Source: Rhizophagus irregularis (Eukaryota > Glomeromycota > Glomeromycetes > Glomerales > Glomeraceae). Taken from it: 64,000 nucleotides of DNA. Each line of letters starts with the position of its first letter. Position 1 is the first letter of the stretch. Shown here piece by piece: positions 38,301-50,734 of the stretch. The translations under genes and the position numbers were made by a program. Below the pieces are notes generated by a model. That model searched no databases, had not been told where the DNA came from, and saw only the letters and a list, made by a program, of their open reading frames with translations. The stretch lies in contig NC_089442.1 of assembly GCF_026210795.1 (NCBI RefSeq), positions 3,810,501 through 3,874,500 of the forward strand, in the 5' to 3' direction.

Positions 38301-41300
38301 ATGACTACTGATACGACGGAGAAGTTTTTAGCCGAAGTGAATACTTTATATAATTCGCAAGACAAAGTAAGAAGAGAGCAAGCTGACTCTTGGTTACAAG
38401 CTTTTCGGAAGACGGTAAATTATTGGCGATTGCTGATCTAAGTTAATGACAACAAGCTTTGTTAGATTTCTTCACAAGCATTATAAAGATTCCCACCTTT
38501 TCTTTTATAATGTCGTCAACTGCAGTCGGAAGCTTGGACGATAGCAAATCAAGTGTTAAGATCTCCTCAATTAACACCTCAATCGGAAGCGGCGCGTCAT
38601 TTCGCAGCAGGTACTTTTCGGCAAAAGGTATGTTTTTTGTATTTATTTATTTTTTTTTCTTTTAAATCTTTGACGCGTTACTATTCAATTTATTCAATTA
38701 TTAATATTTTTTTTGGAATTAACCTATTACATATCGATTATTAACAATAAAGATAATTCTTGACCTACATCAGCTCGATGCAACAGCTCGCAATAACCTC
38801 CGTGATTCTCTTTTAGAACTACTCTACCAATATCGTTCTGGTCCTCGATCGATTGTTACCCAATTATGTATTTCCCTAGCGTGCTTAGCACTTCAAATGC
38901 CCGAATGGCAAAATGTTTTACACCAATTCACAGAATTATATGGTAAGAACCCGGAAACAGTAACTTGTTTGCTCGAGTTTCTTAAAATATTGCCAGAAGA
39001 GATTAATACAAATAATCGAATACCTATATCGGTAAGTGGGAACTATCTTGTCCTTTAATTAGGATTTCGTTATTATAATTCAATTAATATCTATAGGATA
39101 AAGATTATCGTGTGCGATCCAGGCAATTGTTGACTGATAATGCCAATGAAGTTTTACAAATGCTTTTGGTTTATTTACAAAACTCGGGTAATTGTATTTA
39201 AAAATCATTATCTAATTAAGTTACAATAATTATATCCTAATTTATTATTGGCTTTTAGGTACAAATACTGATTATCAAAAAAAAGTGTTTGAATGTTTTC
39301 ATAGCTGGTTACAGTCTGGAGAAATTGCAATTGGAACTTTAGAAAAAAGTCCATTTTTAGGTCTTTCATTTGATGCTCTACAATCGGATGAATTATATGA
39401 TATTGCAGTTGATGTAGTATGTGGAATAATTAATGAAACGCGGGAAATTCCTGAGTCAATGCCAATAATTGAGCAAATATATCCAAGATTGCTGCCTTTG
39501 AGAGCAGCATTAAAAAGTGCAATGGAAGAAGAAGATGACGACAAAGTACGAGGATATTGTAGAATATTCACACATGCCGGGGAATCATATTTGGATCTTG
39601 TGGTTCAGCATGCTGACGATTTTAGAAGTATTGTAGAAAGTATAGTTGAGTGTACAGCTTATCAAGATACAGAAATAGTTAGAATAACCTTTTATTTCTG
39701 GCATCGTTTAGCCGACACATTGTATCAACCACGTCACGCGAACATTAGAGATAAATTTAAGGATATATATTCCAATTTGGTTGATATTATGATCAAACAT
39801 TTGCATTATCCAAAAGATCTTTCAACTTGGTCTGCTGAGAAACGAGACGAATTCCGCGAATTTCGGCATGTAATGGGTGACGTTCTTAAAGATAGTTGTT
39901 TGATTTCTGGATCTGCAGAGTGCTTGTCCAAACCATTTGCCACTTTATCAAGGCAACTCGCAGATTCAGCAAATGGAAAGACTGTAGACTGGCAAGAAAT
40001 TGAAGCACCATTATTTTCTTTACGTGCTATGGGATCTGAAATAGAGGATGAAGAAGACGTTTATTTGCCACAAATTATGCAACTTTTGCAACAACTGCCA
40101 GATCATCCAAAAATTCGTTACGCAGCTACTTTGGTGATTTCAAGATATTCTTATTGGACTAGGTTTCATCCACAATTCATTCCATATCAATTAAATTTTA
40201 TTTCTTCTGGATTTGATAATGAAGAAGTCTCTGCAGCAGCAGCATTAGCATTGAAATATTTATGTAAAGATTGCAGTGAGGTATATTTTATATTATTTTA
40301 ATTTTCATTACTTTTCAAGTTGAATAATCTTTATTAACTCTTTTGATTTTATAGCTGCTGATTGAATATCTTCCACAACTTCACCCTTTCTATCTTAACG
40401 TTACGAATACACTTCGTGGGATAGATTTATTTGAAGTGACAGAGGCAGTTTCGCATGTTGTTGCAGCTGTTCGTCCAGCAGAACTACTAAAAGCATTACA
40501 AATGTTTTGTCTTCCAATCGCACAATGGCTACATGAGTTTGCTAATAAGGGTGCTTCTGCGACCGATAAGGAGATTAGGTTTGCTTGTGGTAAGCAAGAT
40601 TACCATATGATTTATTGTTGAATACTTTTAATTTTTTAAAGAAAATATTAATATAATCTCCTTCTCCTTCAAAGATAAACTCGAACAATTTTCAATAATT
40701 ATTAGGGTAGTTGCTGACCCCAAAAAAGAAACCAGTACGGCAGATGTGAATACTGGTCTAGTTCATCCTTGTATTACTATTATACAAGAATTATGGCCTG
40801 TATTTGATCTACTTTTGGTTCATTTTGGATCTGATTCTCATTTATCAGAGAGTCTTTGTAAATGCTTTAAATACTGTGTTGTGTTTTATCGAATTCCTTT
40901 TAGACCGTTGCTTCCTGACCTAATGGAACGTTTAGTTACAGTATTTGGTCAAACATTTTTGAGTTGCTATTTGTGGGTTGCAACCAAGTGTGTTCAGGAA
41001 CATTGCGATGGTGAAGGAACAGAAATGACAATGGCAATGTTATCTTTTGTTGAAAGATTAAGTGTATCAATGTTTAATCTTTTGAATGGAAAAAAACCTG
41101 CTGACATCCCTGATGGTATTTTAATGTATTTATATATCAAAGTAATTTATAGTCGTCTATTTTAACAAAAAAAAATTTTTTTTTATAGTAATTGAAGATT
41201 ATTTCCGTCTTAATCTTGCGCTATTTGACGCACCTATTACTTATTCACAATCGGCCATATTCCCATCAGTATTTCAAGCTGGAATTTCATGCCTATCAAT

Positions 41301-41869
41301 ACAACAACCTGATGCGCTATTTGCTATTATTTTGTTTTTTAATAGGTTGCTTAATTTTAGAGAAAATCAAAAACAGCAACGACCACCTTCCGGTGTACAA
41401 ACTAACGTTACTATTACTCCCACATCACCTACGGAAGCTTCTCTGAGTGCAGCCTCAGCGATTCATGATACTTTATGGAAGCAATACGGTACTTCATTCC
41501 TTGAAAACATATTCAAAGGTCTTATGTACACTTTTCCAAGAGATATTCAACACGCCGAGATTCATGAAATATTGTCGGCTTTGTCTAAATTATACCCATT
41601 GGAATGTAAACAATGGATATCCGAAATTATTCAGCAACTACAAGATTCTAATTTAACATCAGAAGCAAAAAACAGCTTTATAAAAGATTACAATTTGTAA
41701 GTTTATATTTTGTTCGAATATTTCTAATTTATAAGATTTCACATTAATTTTTTAATATAGAGCGATACAAGAACAAGATTGGAATAAGCTACGACGCATC
41801 ACCAATGACTTTATCGCTGTCTTTAGGCGGAGACATCTAGCTTCTAGGCAACGCAGGGATAAAGAGTGA
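38301..41869 (+). CDS. Importin-beta family nuclear import receptor, Mtr10/transportin-3-like
   Basis: Karyopherin that in yeast imports mRNA-binding proteins such as Npl3 and in animals imports SR proteins. The start at 38301 gives MTTDTTEKFLAEVNTLYNSQ, then DKVRREQADSWLQAFRKT, an importin-beta N-terminal repeat. Exon 2 has SEAWTIANQVLRSPQLTPQS, then AARHFAAGTFRQK. All following exons are HEAT-repeat helices, the largest at 39259-40279. The C-terminal motif regions FLENIFKGLMYTFPRDIQHA and DWNKLRRITNDFIAVFRRRH match the end of Mtr10/TNPO3 proteins; stop at 41867-41869. Around 930 residues, normal for the family. The SR-type protein at 9396-10515 is a plausible cargo class, by inference from the family only. 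Confidence 0.9.
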
Positions 41870-42587
41870 ATTAATTGAATTTAGCTAACAATTTCATTAT
41901 GTTTTAAATTAAATTTTCAGAATGAGCAAAAAATTGCAAAAAACATAATCAAACCAAATAATATAGGATTCATTTAGGTAAAGTATTGTACAATAGTTTT
42001 CATGATACAAGAAGAAATATGCGAATTAAGATTATTTCATGTTAAGTTATTTTTTAATTTGGCATCATGAAGTCTATTCATTTTGCTTTTTACTTTGTTA
42101 ATTATTATTATTTTTTTTTCTTTTTTTTTTTGAATGTGATTAATAAACTGTTTGAATGATTTTTTAATCGTCATTCGCTTCATTATATTTAAATATATAA
42201 ACCACTTTAATAAATTAGTAAATAAACTAAACCTATATTAATTGTAAATAAACCCAAAAAACTGTTTCTAGAAGCAAAAACGCCATACGACACGTGGCGA
42301 TCATTGCAATAATATTCCGTAAATACTTTACTGAGAGAATTTCTATAAATTCCTTTTCTCATTCATAAACTATTGTTTGTATTACAGAAAATTGAATTAA
42401 CGTTCTATTCGGATGATTCTTTATAACTTATTCCAAATACAGTTACTGTATTTCGATAATGCCGGAACCTCTAATGATCCATAAACTCCGATCAAAAAAT
42501 TATAAAGACATTGAGAATTGAACCTTTTTCCTTACTTCTTTCCCTCTTTTCAATTATTTCAATTATTTCTTTTAAATTAAATTAAAG
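41870..42587. promoter_or_regulatory. Intergenic region, no gene seen
   Basis: About 720 bp between the importin stop and the histidine phosphatase start, with poly-T tracts; a pyrimidine-rich stretch (42520-42575) precedes the ATG. Confidence 0.45.
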
Positions 42588-43505
42588 ATGTCACTTACTT
42601 TATATATAGTAAGACACGGAGAACGTATGGATCATGTAGAGCCAAGTTTTGTTTACACTTCACCTACGCCTTTTGATCCACCATTGACTCCAAGAGGAAA
42701 ACGACAAGCCAAACAAACTGGTTCTTATATTTATACACTTCAACAAGAATCTATTTCTAATGATACAAAAAGGAATGCAAAATTTTTTATTATAACAAGT
42801 CCATTTGCACGTACAACAGAAACGGGTATCGGTATTGCAGAAGGAATATCTGCGTCAGAACCAAATTCAAAAATAAAATTTAGAATTGATTCGTCATTAG
42901 CAGAATGGCATACTTCAGCTTATTTTCCTCAAGCTGTACCAAATAGTATCATTAGCAAAAGGTTTGAAGAGATACATGAGAAGAGTGGCAAAGAAGATAA
43001 TAGTAATTATCCTTTTGAAGTTGATTTTTCTTATACACCAGTACTTAATGAACTTCCTAAATATCCTGAAGGAATACATGAAGTACTTAAAAGATGTCAA
43101 AGTGCTTTGGCAGGAATATCATCTCCATTCATTCAACAAATTAAACAAAGTAGATCATCTGAAGATAGTGAAAAGTTAGATACTGATGTAGTATTAATTA
43201 TGGTTACTCATGGATGGTGCTTTAATGTTATTCAAGAAGCTTGTTCTAAATCTGCTGGTTGGAAGGAAGCTGGATTTTGTGCAGTATCTAGAGCTAAATG
43301 GATACCAAAAGAAGATTCTGAAGGTGTTGAAGGTGGTGGGATCCCCGATATCACAGTCAGTGATGTTAACGATACTGATGACAGTGAAAAAACTGAAATT
43401 GAAAGGAAAAATGAAGAAGCTATTAATTCTTTAAATGCTGTAAATCCTGATGGAAAATGGATCATAGACGTCAGTGCAAATACTGATCATATAAAAGGAA
43501 TTTAA
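42588..43505 (+). CDS. Histidine phosphatase superfamily (phosphoglycerate mutase-like) protein
   Basis: Intronless 305-codon frame. MSLTLYIVRHGERMDHVEPS holds the RHG motif with the phospho-accepting His near residue 10. TPFDPPLTPRGKRQAKQTGS is the conserved LTxxGxxQA segment. ITSPFARTTETGIGIAEGIS carries the second catalytic Arg, and VVLIMVTHGWCFNVIQEACS the second catalytic His. These are the core residues of branch 1 histidine phosphatases. The insert between them and the acidic Asp/Glu/Ser-rich stretch near the C-terminus suggest a regulatory-type phosphatase (UBASH3/TFC7-like) and not glycolytic mutase. Substrate unknown. Confidence 0.85.
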   Translation: MSLTLYIVRHGERMDHVEPSFVYTSPTPFDPPLTPRGKRQAKQTGSYIYTLQQESISNDTKRNAKFFIITSPFARTTETGIGIAEGISASEPNSKIKFRIDSSLAEWHTSAYFPQAVPNSIISKRFEEIHEKSGKEDNSNYPFEVDFSYTPVLNELPKYPEGIHEVLKRCQSALAGISSPFIQQIKQSRSSEDSEKLDTDVVLIMVTHGWCFNVIQEACSKSAGWKEAGFCAVSRAKWIPKEDSEGVEGGGIPDITVSDVNDTDDSEKTEIERKNEEAINSLNAVNPDGKWIIDVSANTDHIKGI

Positions 43506-44846
43506 AAATATTACACTTTATTTTTCTGTATATTTCATTAAGCATTTTTTTGTTGTTAAATAATATAAAATGAAAAAATAAATAACTTGTTTATAATTTA
43601 TGTAAAGTCGTATAATAAACAGATTCAATAAAATTTATACTTTAACAGCAAATTTTTGTTTCACAGGTGGCTACACAAAATTATTTTTTTTGCTGAAATA
43701 TTGATCTAATTGTAAATTAATAGTAATTTATGAGTAGAATAAGTTTCCTTAAATGCAAAGTTTGGTAAATACAAGTTTTACATATTTATATTTATAAATG
43801 TCCAGTATTTTTTTAACTGACCAAATTATAATTTTGGCCGGAATTAAATTATGTAATAATGGTTACCACTTATAAACTCTAGCAAATTCCCTTTAATTTT
43901 TTACATTAAATTGTAAATTCAGAAAATTCATTATATAAAATTATTTCTTAAATTATATATATAATATTAATAAAAAAGCAAAAAGTAAAAAGTAATAACT
44001 TACAAAACAAGAAAGTTTCAAGTGTAAAAAGCAAAAATTATAACTAATTAAAAGATAAATAATTAATATTATATTATATTACAATTGTTATTGTTTTATT
44101 ACTATTGATAAAAATATAGTTATTTTTAACAATGCAGATATCACTTTGATAGATACTTTACTTTTAGTTGTCAAAATGAATAGTTATTCAATTCTTTAAT
44201 AATAATACACTAATGAATAACTTTTTTTTTATTAATTTATTATAAATGTGGTCTTGTCATATTATAACTACTATGCTTACTTACATATACTAAACTTATA
44301 AAAATAAGAAGAATAAAATACATATAAGAATTAAGCATTATGAAACATGACTACTTTCTTTAAAAAAAAATCGATCTGTTACCTAAACAATCATATCATC
44401 ATTACAAACAATGATACAAATAAAATTTTTAGGTAACTGTCAAGATCCACCTAAAAATTTGCCCAATGCAGTTTTAACTAGAACCTGTATTTTTCTTTTT
44501 AACTAAAAGCTAGCTACATGTAAATACTACCAGGATCCTGAGCAATATATATATAGGTAACAAGAAAGGTCAAAATTTTTATAATAGCTCTACGCAAGGT
44601 TTTTATTAAAATAAATAAGCAAACTCAACATGTGACTTCACAAATTGCCCAAAAATAAGCAATCTAACCATATGACTTTTAATAAGCAAATCTATAGGCC
44701 CATGCATAAATATAAATTACAGGATGCTATTGGCTTAAGAGATCAAAAGCAGCGCTGGCTCAGCTATTTAGTAATTAATTATTTTAGCTTTTTAATAAAA
44801 AGTTAAATTTATATTTTATTATTTTACTCATTATTTTTATAATAGG
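43506..44846. other. AT-rich transition region, no gene seen
   Basis: 1.3 kb with no recognisable coding frame, full of A/T runs and short direct repeats. It is the start of the gene-poor part of the window. Confidence 0.5.
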
Positions 44847-45252
44847 ACATGATGAAGGAGCGTCTTTATGAGAAAAATGTGGATTTTGCTTTAAGTTATA
44901 GAATCCAAAAGACCTTGGTAACATCCCAAGTTGTTCGTGCTGTAAATATTGTCTTTTATTATTATTATTTTTTTTCAAAAAGTTTATTGATAGCCAACTA
45001 ACTTTTCATTGTAGTTTAAGAAGAAAGCTCCCGATTTTCCTGTAACTGCAGGTGACTGAGCTGTTAAAGAAATGTTAATCAGTACCATTTAAAAAAAACG
45101 TGAGTTATAATAATTTTGTAAATTATTTGTTTTATTTTTGTTATTAATCATTTGTTATTTTATTTTTAGGATACTATTTAAACAAAAAAAAAATCGATCT
45201 CTTCCAGTGCAAGAAGAGGCAGCAAAAGAAGTGCAAGAAAAAGCGGCACAAA
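44847..45252 (+). pseudogene. Possible short orphan gene or gene remnant
   Basis: Three candidate exons join in frame with acceptable splice sites. The first, from 44847 after ATAATAG, reads DMMKERLYEKNVDFALSYRI then QKTLVTSQVVRA; the second (about 45016-45050) reads FKKKAPDFPVTAG; the third (from about 45170) reads YYLNKKKIDLFQCKKRQQKK and ends in a Cys/Lys-rich tail before TAG. In another frame the third part reads as a Gln/Glu/Ala repeat (VQEEAAKEVQEKAAQKVQEE) with stops at intervals up to about 45410. I cannot decide which frame was used and see no start codon exon; most likely a decayed or very young gene. Confidence 0.25.
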
Positions 45253-45419
45253 AAGTGCAAGAAGAAGTAGCATGACAAGAAGAAACACGAAGAACACAAG
45301 AAGAATCTCCAGTACTTCCTCTGCAATAAGAATCTTCTTTAGAAGCACCACAAAATAGCCAAAAAAAAAAGGAAGACGTGAAAGAGGTAGAAAATGAAAA
45401 ATATAGATATTAAATACAG

Positions 45420-46370
45420 TCTATATTAGTCAGATAACCCGTTATTTGCAATTTAAACATGTTTAAATAATAAAAAGTAAATTTTACTTTATCATTCCTA
45501 ATAAAATAATGGTTATAATGCTGGTAGAATTGAATAAATCAGATAACCTATTATTTGGTAAATTTATTAATTCTCTCTAAAAATAGTTAAACGCGGATTA
45601 TCTATTATAATTAGTGTAGTTAAAAATAGTAAATATTGCATTATTTATTAAGATCTTTTATTTATTTATTACCGTTTGACTTTTTTATCTTTAGTATTTA
45701 TTTTTCTTTCTTTTATTAAACTTTTATTAAAAAGTACTTTAATACTTTGCTTATGTGTTTATTTTTTGTTAAAAAGTTACATTAATATTGTGTTTATATT
45801 TATCAATAAAAGGTTTTTAAAGCTGTTAAATAGGTATGAAAATAGAATATATTTATATTTTCAGATTCTTTATCACACAATATCCTATTGTGAAGTCTAA
45901 AGAGTCAGTTACGTATCTTCTTTACAACAGGGTGTGGTTGAGGCTTACTAGACTATGATGTTACTTAAGGGAGTATGTAGAAGATATTCGCCAAATCTCA
46001 TGTTATAATTGCATCAGTTATAGTAACGTATTTTTTTTTATATTTCGCAACGCAATATTACAAAAATTAAGCAAAAGATAATTTAGTAGATATGTATCAG
46101 TCTTTATAAATTATTGCTATTCCATAACTATCTTTTTATATTTTTTACTTTTGAATATATATATTAGAATAATATACCATATGTATTTTTTCATATGATA
46201 TTCTTTTGGGTAAGTAGATCTCAAGTTATTATTATAATAAAGTACAGAATAAGTCTTTTGTAACTGTCTTTCTTTTCATAATTATGTTCAATATTATTTA
46301 TGCATTTATTCAAACCATATTATCTTAAAAATGAATTCTTGATGTTATTAAAATGTACACAAAAAATTAA
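45420..46370. other. AT-rich region, nothing recognised
   Basis: No frame with a recognisable motif. The frame at 45676-45900 is Phe/Leu/Tyr low complexity from T-rich DNA and not supported. Confidence 0.5.
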
Positions 46371-46600
46371 TTTATTATAATTAAAATAACCTTTTTTAAC
46401 ACACTGAAAATAATTAAAATATAATTAAACCATATCTATAACATGTATATTAAATAATCTTTTTATTATCAAAATGTACAATTTATTATAATTAAAATAA
46501 CCTTTTTTAACGCACTGAAAATAATTAAAATATAATTAAACCATATCTATAACATGTATATTAAATACTCATTGCATAATCTTTTTATTATCAAAATATA
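46371..46600. repeat. Two-copy tandem duplication, period about 111 bp
   Basis: The block starting TTTATTATAATTAAAATAAC at 46371 is repeated almost exactly from 46482, including CTTTTTTAACACACTGAAAA (second copy with G for A) and ACCATATCTATAACATGTAT. The second copy carries a short insertion (ACTCATTGC). A partial third start is seen at about 46612. Confidence 0.75.
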
Positions 46601-46958
46601 CAATAAATATTAGTTTATTATAAATTAAATAATCTTTAATTCAACTAAAAATATACATTGTTTCGATTTGAATTATAATTAATATATTATTAAAATGTAT
46701 GTAAAGTATACTGAAATTGCATTTTAATATATTCAAATATACTTTTTAATATATAATATATCCGTTTATTATACTTAAACTAAAGTAGAAATTAATAATA
46801 AAATAAATATAAAATATTTACACTTAAAATATACTTAAACGGACAAAATTTAAGGATGTTTTGTAGGTTATTTCCATATCAAAAACAATATATTTAAACA
46901 TATTTTCAGTATTAATTATGTATATAATTAACTTATAAAAAATATACCCAAATTATAC

Positions 46959-47480
46959 TTAATTGCCGATTCGTCTAAGAACGGCACTGCGTTACTAATA
47001 AAATTCGGGGTTAAATTTGCCGATTTTGTGCTAGAACACAATCTTCAGAAAAGGATATTTTCATAGACGATATATTAACTATAAATAAAGTCATATGATA
47101 TACTGAAAAAATACTTGAAAAAAAAGAATTTGCAAAAAAAAATTATACGTTCATATGCAAAATAATGAGTTTACTATGTACGCGCGTCAGATTTACACCT
47201 TAAAATGTAAGAAATTTCAATATTTTATTTTACTATATTATGTTATTTACATTACAAACATATATTTTTTGGCTTTCTAAGCTTTTTTAAAGACTTTTTT
47301 AAAATATTTTTCTTTATAGAACTAGTAAAAAATCGAAGGGTACTTTTATTTGTGAAATGGGTGAAATGGGTGAAAGTTTATCCCGTGCGTGAGATGTAAA
47401 AAACGGGGTTTTTTATTATCGTTAATATCCCCGAATTTTATTAGTAACGCAGTGCCGATTTTAGACGGATTGGCAATTAA
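46959..47480. mobile_element. 522 bp inverted-repeat element with 52 bp termini and TTAA ends
   Basis: Left end 46959-47010 and right end 47429-47480 are inverted copies, 48 of 52 positions identical by eye, sharing CACTGCGTTACTAATAAAAT. Each end has TTAA directly outside TTGCC, so the TTAA may be a target duplication (as in piggyBac-type elements) or part of the termini. The interior has no coding frame, so the element is non-autonomous. Confidence 0.75.
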
Positions 47481-48456
47481 ATAATACATTTATTAAACTT
47501 TATATATTATTAAAATTCAGTATATTTTCAGTATACAATTTTTCTTCCTGGGTTGGGAAGGGTATCTCCTACCGCTATGAGCTTTCACTCCATTTTGTGC
47601 CTTCTCTGTATGAGGATTTTATAGTGATTATGAAAGGGTTTGGCTTTTGTTTTTATTTGCTTTTAATGTTAATACAATGATAATATAATATGGATATTTG
47701 AGAAATTTGATAGTTATATCCATACGGGTGAGTATAGCTAATTTAGAAAATAGTTTTCATTTTTATAAAGCTAATTTTAATGTAAGCATATATAAACCAT
47801 TAAATTATAAAATAAAAATAAATAAATAAATAAGAGTTTACAATATAATGTTCTAATTCTAAATCTGTTAAATTTGAATTGATTCTTCAATCTGGATTGA
47901 AGTCAAATATCTGTATCTGATATTTTTAGACAGATGGATCCATTAATAAATTCAGATGGTAATCTTAAGATACTGATTCAGATGATATAATTATTTTATA
48001 TTTCAAATAAAGATTAATAATGATTAATGAGAATATTACAAAAATTTTATTGGATGAATTCAAATAAATCTTAAATTAGGAATAGATTCTTTAAAAAATT
48101 TTATTATAATATTTTAGTTTTCAAACTTTCTTTTTTAAAGAAAAAATAAAATAATTGTATTTAATAATAATAATAATAAAACTAATCAGAATTCTTAAAT
48201 CATAGAAAATGGTTAAAAATTTAAGTGAAAAAAAACCTTATATAAGTTTATTTAATAGATGATTATTTTAAAAAGGATACAAAAAATTAAAAAGTTTAAT
48301 AATATAATTAAGTATCCAAAAGCTTTAATCTTTTATAATCAATAATTTATGATACATATACTTTTACATTATTAATATTTATGCAAAATAAGAGAATACA
48401 AATAAGATTTTAAGATTAAATTAGATATCTCTACTATTTAATTTTAAAAAAGTCTT
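47481..48456. other. AT-rich region, nothing recognised
   Basis: About 1 kb of low-complexity DNA between two inverted-repeat elements, with a (AAAT)n run near 47815-47830 and no coding signal. Confidence 0.5.
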
Positions 48457-49850
48457 TATTAAAATAGGACCCCGCTTACTTCTAATAAAGGTCTCCGGGC
48501 AAAATTTCAGATTTACTAGTAATTTTACCAACCTTTCTTATCTCATAATTTTACCATATATATATAGTAACCTTTTAAAATTATATTAAATTTTACCTTA
48601 GATTTTCAGAGACCTAAATTTTTTTAAATATTAAATAAACAAAATATTTTATAATCATTACAATAAATTTTAAAAATTTTTTATTTTACTAAGTTTAATT
48701 CTTATTCTTTAAAGATAAATAACTTTTATTAGTAAAAAAAGTACTTTGAATTACAAAAATACTATAAAAAAAATCTTAAAGACACACATCTTTAACTTTA
48801 CTTCGAAACTATTATTCACTTACTTTCTTTAAAAAAATCTAATTAATTTTTTTTTAAAAAAAATAAATTCGTAATTGGTATTATTATGAAAAAATGCTCG
48901 TACCCCATAAGTATTAATCCAACTGCTATGAAAATATTTATCTAAATATTTTCGACCTTGCCGAACAACTTTACTTAAGCATGAAAAAGTGATTTCATTT
49001 GACCAAAGTGCCCAAATTACGCCCTATAATCACTGATCGGGAAAATAAAAAAAATTAAAAGTGCGAAAATTGCTCGTATTCCGTAAATATTAAACTGATT
49101 CTTATGAAAATTAATATTTAGGTAGTTTCGATCTCGCCGAACAATATTACTTAAGCTTAAAAAGGTGATTTCATTTGACTAAAATGCCCAAATTACGCTC
49201 CGAATTTAATAAACAAAAAACGTAAATTTTAAGTTAATATTAAAATAAAAAAATGCTCGTATGCAATAAATATTACTCCAACTGCTATAAAAATTCAAAT
49301 ATAAGTAGTTCGACCTTACTAAACAACTTTCTTAGATAGTAAAATATGATTTGATTTAACCAAAGTACTGAAATTAAATTCTGAAGTTGCTAATTGCTGT
49401 ACGAATTTTTATATTTTAAAAGCTAATTTTTGTAATAATTTTCAAAAAGATAGTGCTAATGCAAATAAAATTAAAAATATAAAATGGTTTTTACAAGTAT
49501 AAAGAAGAGAATAAATTTTTTATTTTGAGAAAAAATTATAAAACGTATATTACCAAATATTGTAATAATTGTTGTACAATATTTCAAATTAGTATATATA
49601 AGGTAAATATTAAATTTTATATACAATTTTACTTTATTATTTACCGAAACATTTGTAAACTTATATTTGATTTTACCTTATAAAACCGGAAACCTATTTT
49701 AACTTTACCTTACATATCCGGAGACCTTTATTTGTCATATATATAATTTTACCTTTATCTATTAAGAGACCTAAAATTTTTTTTTAATATAAATTTTACC
49801 TTATATTTTCGGAGACCTCTATTAGAAGTAAGCGGGGTCCTATTAAAATA
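48457..49850. mobile_element. Non-autonomous Mutator-like element with 10 bp target duplication
   Basis: A 10 bp direct repeat TATTAAAATA flanks the element exactly (48457-48466 and 49841-49850). Directly inside are inverted termini: GGACCCCGCTTACTTCTAAT from 48467 and its reverse complement ending at 49840, matching for about 32 bp through GGTCTCCG with one mismatch. Subterminal copies of a TTTTACCTTAT...GGAGACC motif line both ends, densest at 49670-49815. The interior has a three-unit tandem repeat and no transposase. Target duplications of 8-11 bp are the hallmark of Mutator-like elements. Confidence 0.8.
48896..49400. repeat. Three diverged tandem units of about 180 bp inside the Mutator-like element
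   Basis: Units start with GCTCGTA at 48896, 49072 and 49255 (periods 176 and 183). Each contains a version of ATTTTCGACCTTGCCGAACA, ACTT...CTTAAGC and GATTTCATTTGACCAAAGTG followed by CCCAAATTACGC. The third unit is the most diverged. Confidence 0.75.
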
Positions 49851-50151
49851 TAATATTATTTTTATAATTTTATTTACTTTTTATATATAATTAATATAAA
49901 AAAGTAAATTTCAATACTACAATTCACTTTTTTTTTATATAAAATCAATATAAAAAATGATTGAATCCTAATATTGCAACTCACTTTTGTTATATAGAAT
50001 CAATAATTTCAGGTCAATAAGTTATTCAAATTATATTAATGTTACAACTTAAATTAATAAATTCAGGTGAGTAATCAGGTCAATCTGTCAGATTACTTGA
50101 ATTTAGTCAATTTATTCAAAACTCTATGTTCCATTAATTTGCAGAAACATA

Positions 50152-50326
50152 TACAGTCAAACCTTGATATAGTAAACCCTTGATATAGTGAATTTTTCAG
50201 ACAACTATAATAAATTTCCCTTACTATAATGAATTAACCAATCAAATCTCTTAAAATCTTCACTATAGCCTTATAGCGAAGTTGAAGTCTGGAATCTAGG
50301 GTTCGTTATAACAAGGGTTGACTGTA
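50152..50326. mobile_element. 171 bp pogo/Tc1-type MITE with TA duplication
   Basis: TA dinucleotides at 50152-50153 and 50325-50326 flank an element starting CAGTCAAACCTTGATATAGT and ending in the inverse, ...AACAAGGGTTGACTG. Terminal repeats of about 26 bp with several mismatches. The sequence resembles the CAGTCAACCCT ends known from pogo-like transposons. No coding capacity. Confidence 0.85.
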
Positions 50327-50734
50327 ACTAACTATATTTATGATCGAAATAAATCTGCATTCTTTGATGAAAAAATTAATCTTTTACATAAATATTGGAT
50401 AGTATTGGATTTGAATGTGATTTTATATATTCTTTAAAATTAAAATCATTATTATTAATGATTAAATATTAAATAATCTACAAGATTACCAATTTAATTC
50501 TAATCAAACTTGACTTTTTTTAATTGCATTAACAATTAAAGTAGTTAGATGATCTGTTTATTATTATATAAGAGGAATTACACATATCATGTAATATTCA
50601 GTTTTACTCCCCTCCCCTTTTTTGTCAGATTTAATAACCAATCAAATTATAATATTTATAAATTATATAATTTTATTAAGTATAACATAAGATTTTGGTT
50701 ATTCCCTTTCTCTCTTTAATAATCACGTAATATG

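Noticed and set aside
44740-44780. tRNA-like A box (TGGCTCAGCT) suggesting a SINE
   Set aside because: No B box or tRNA fold found downstream.
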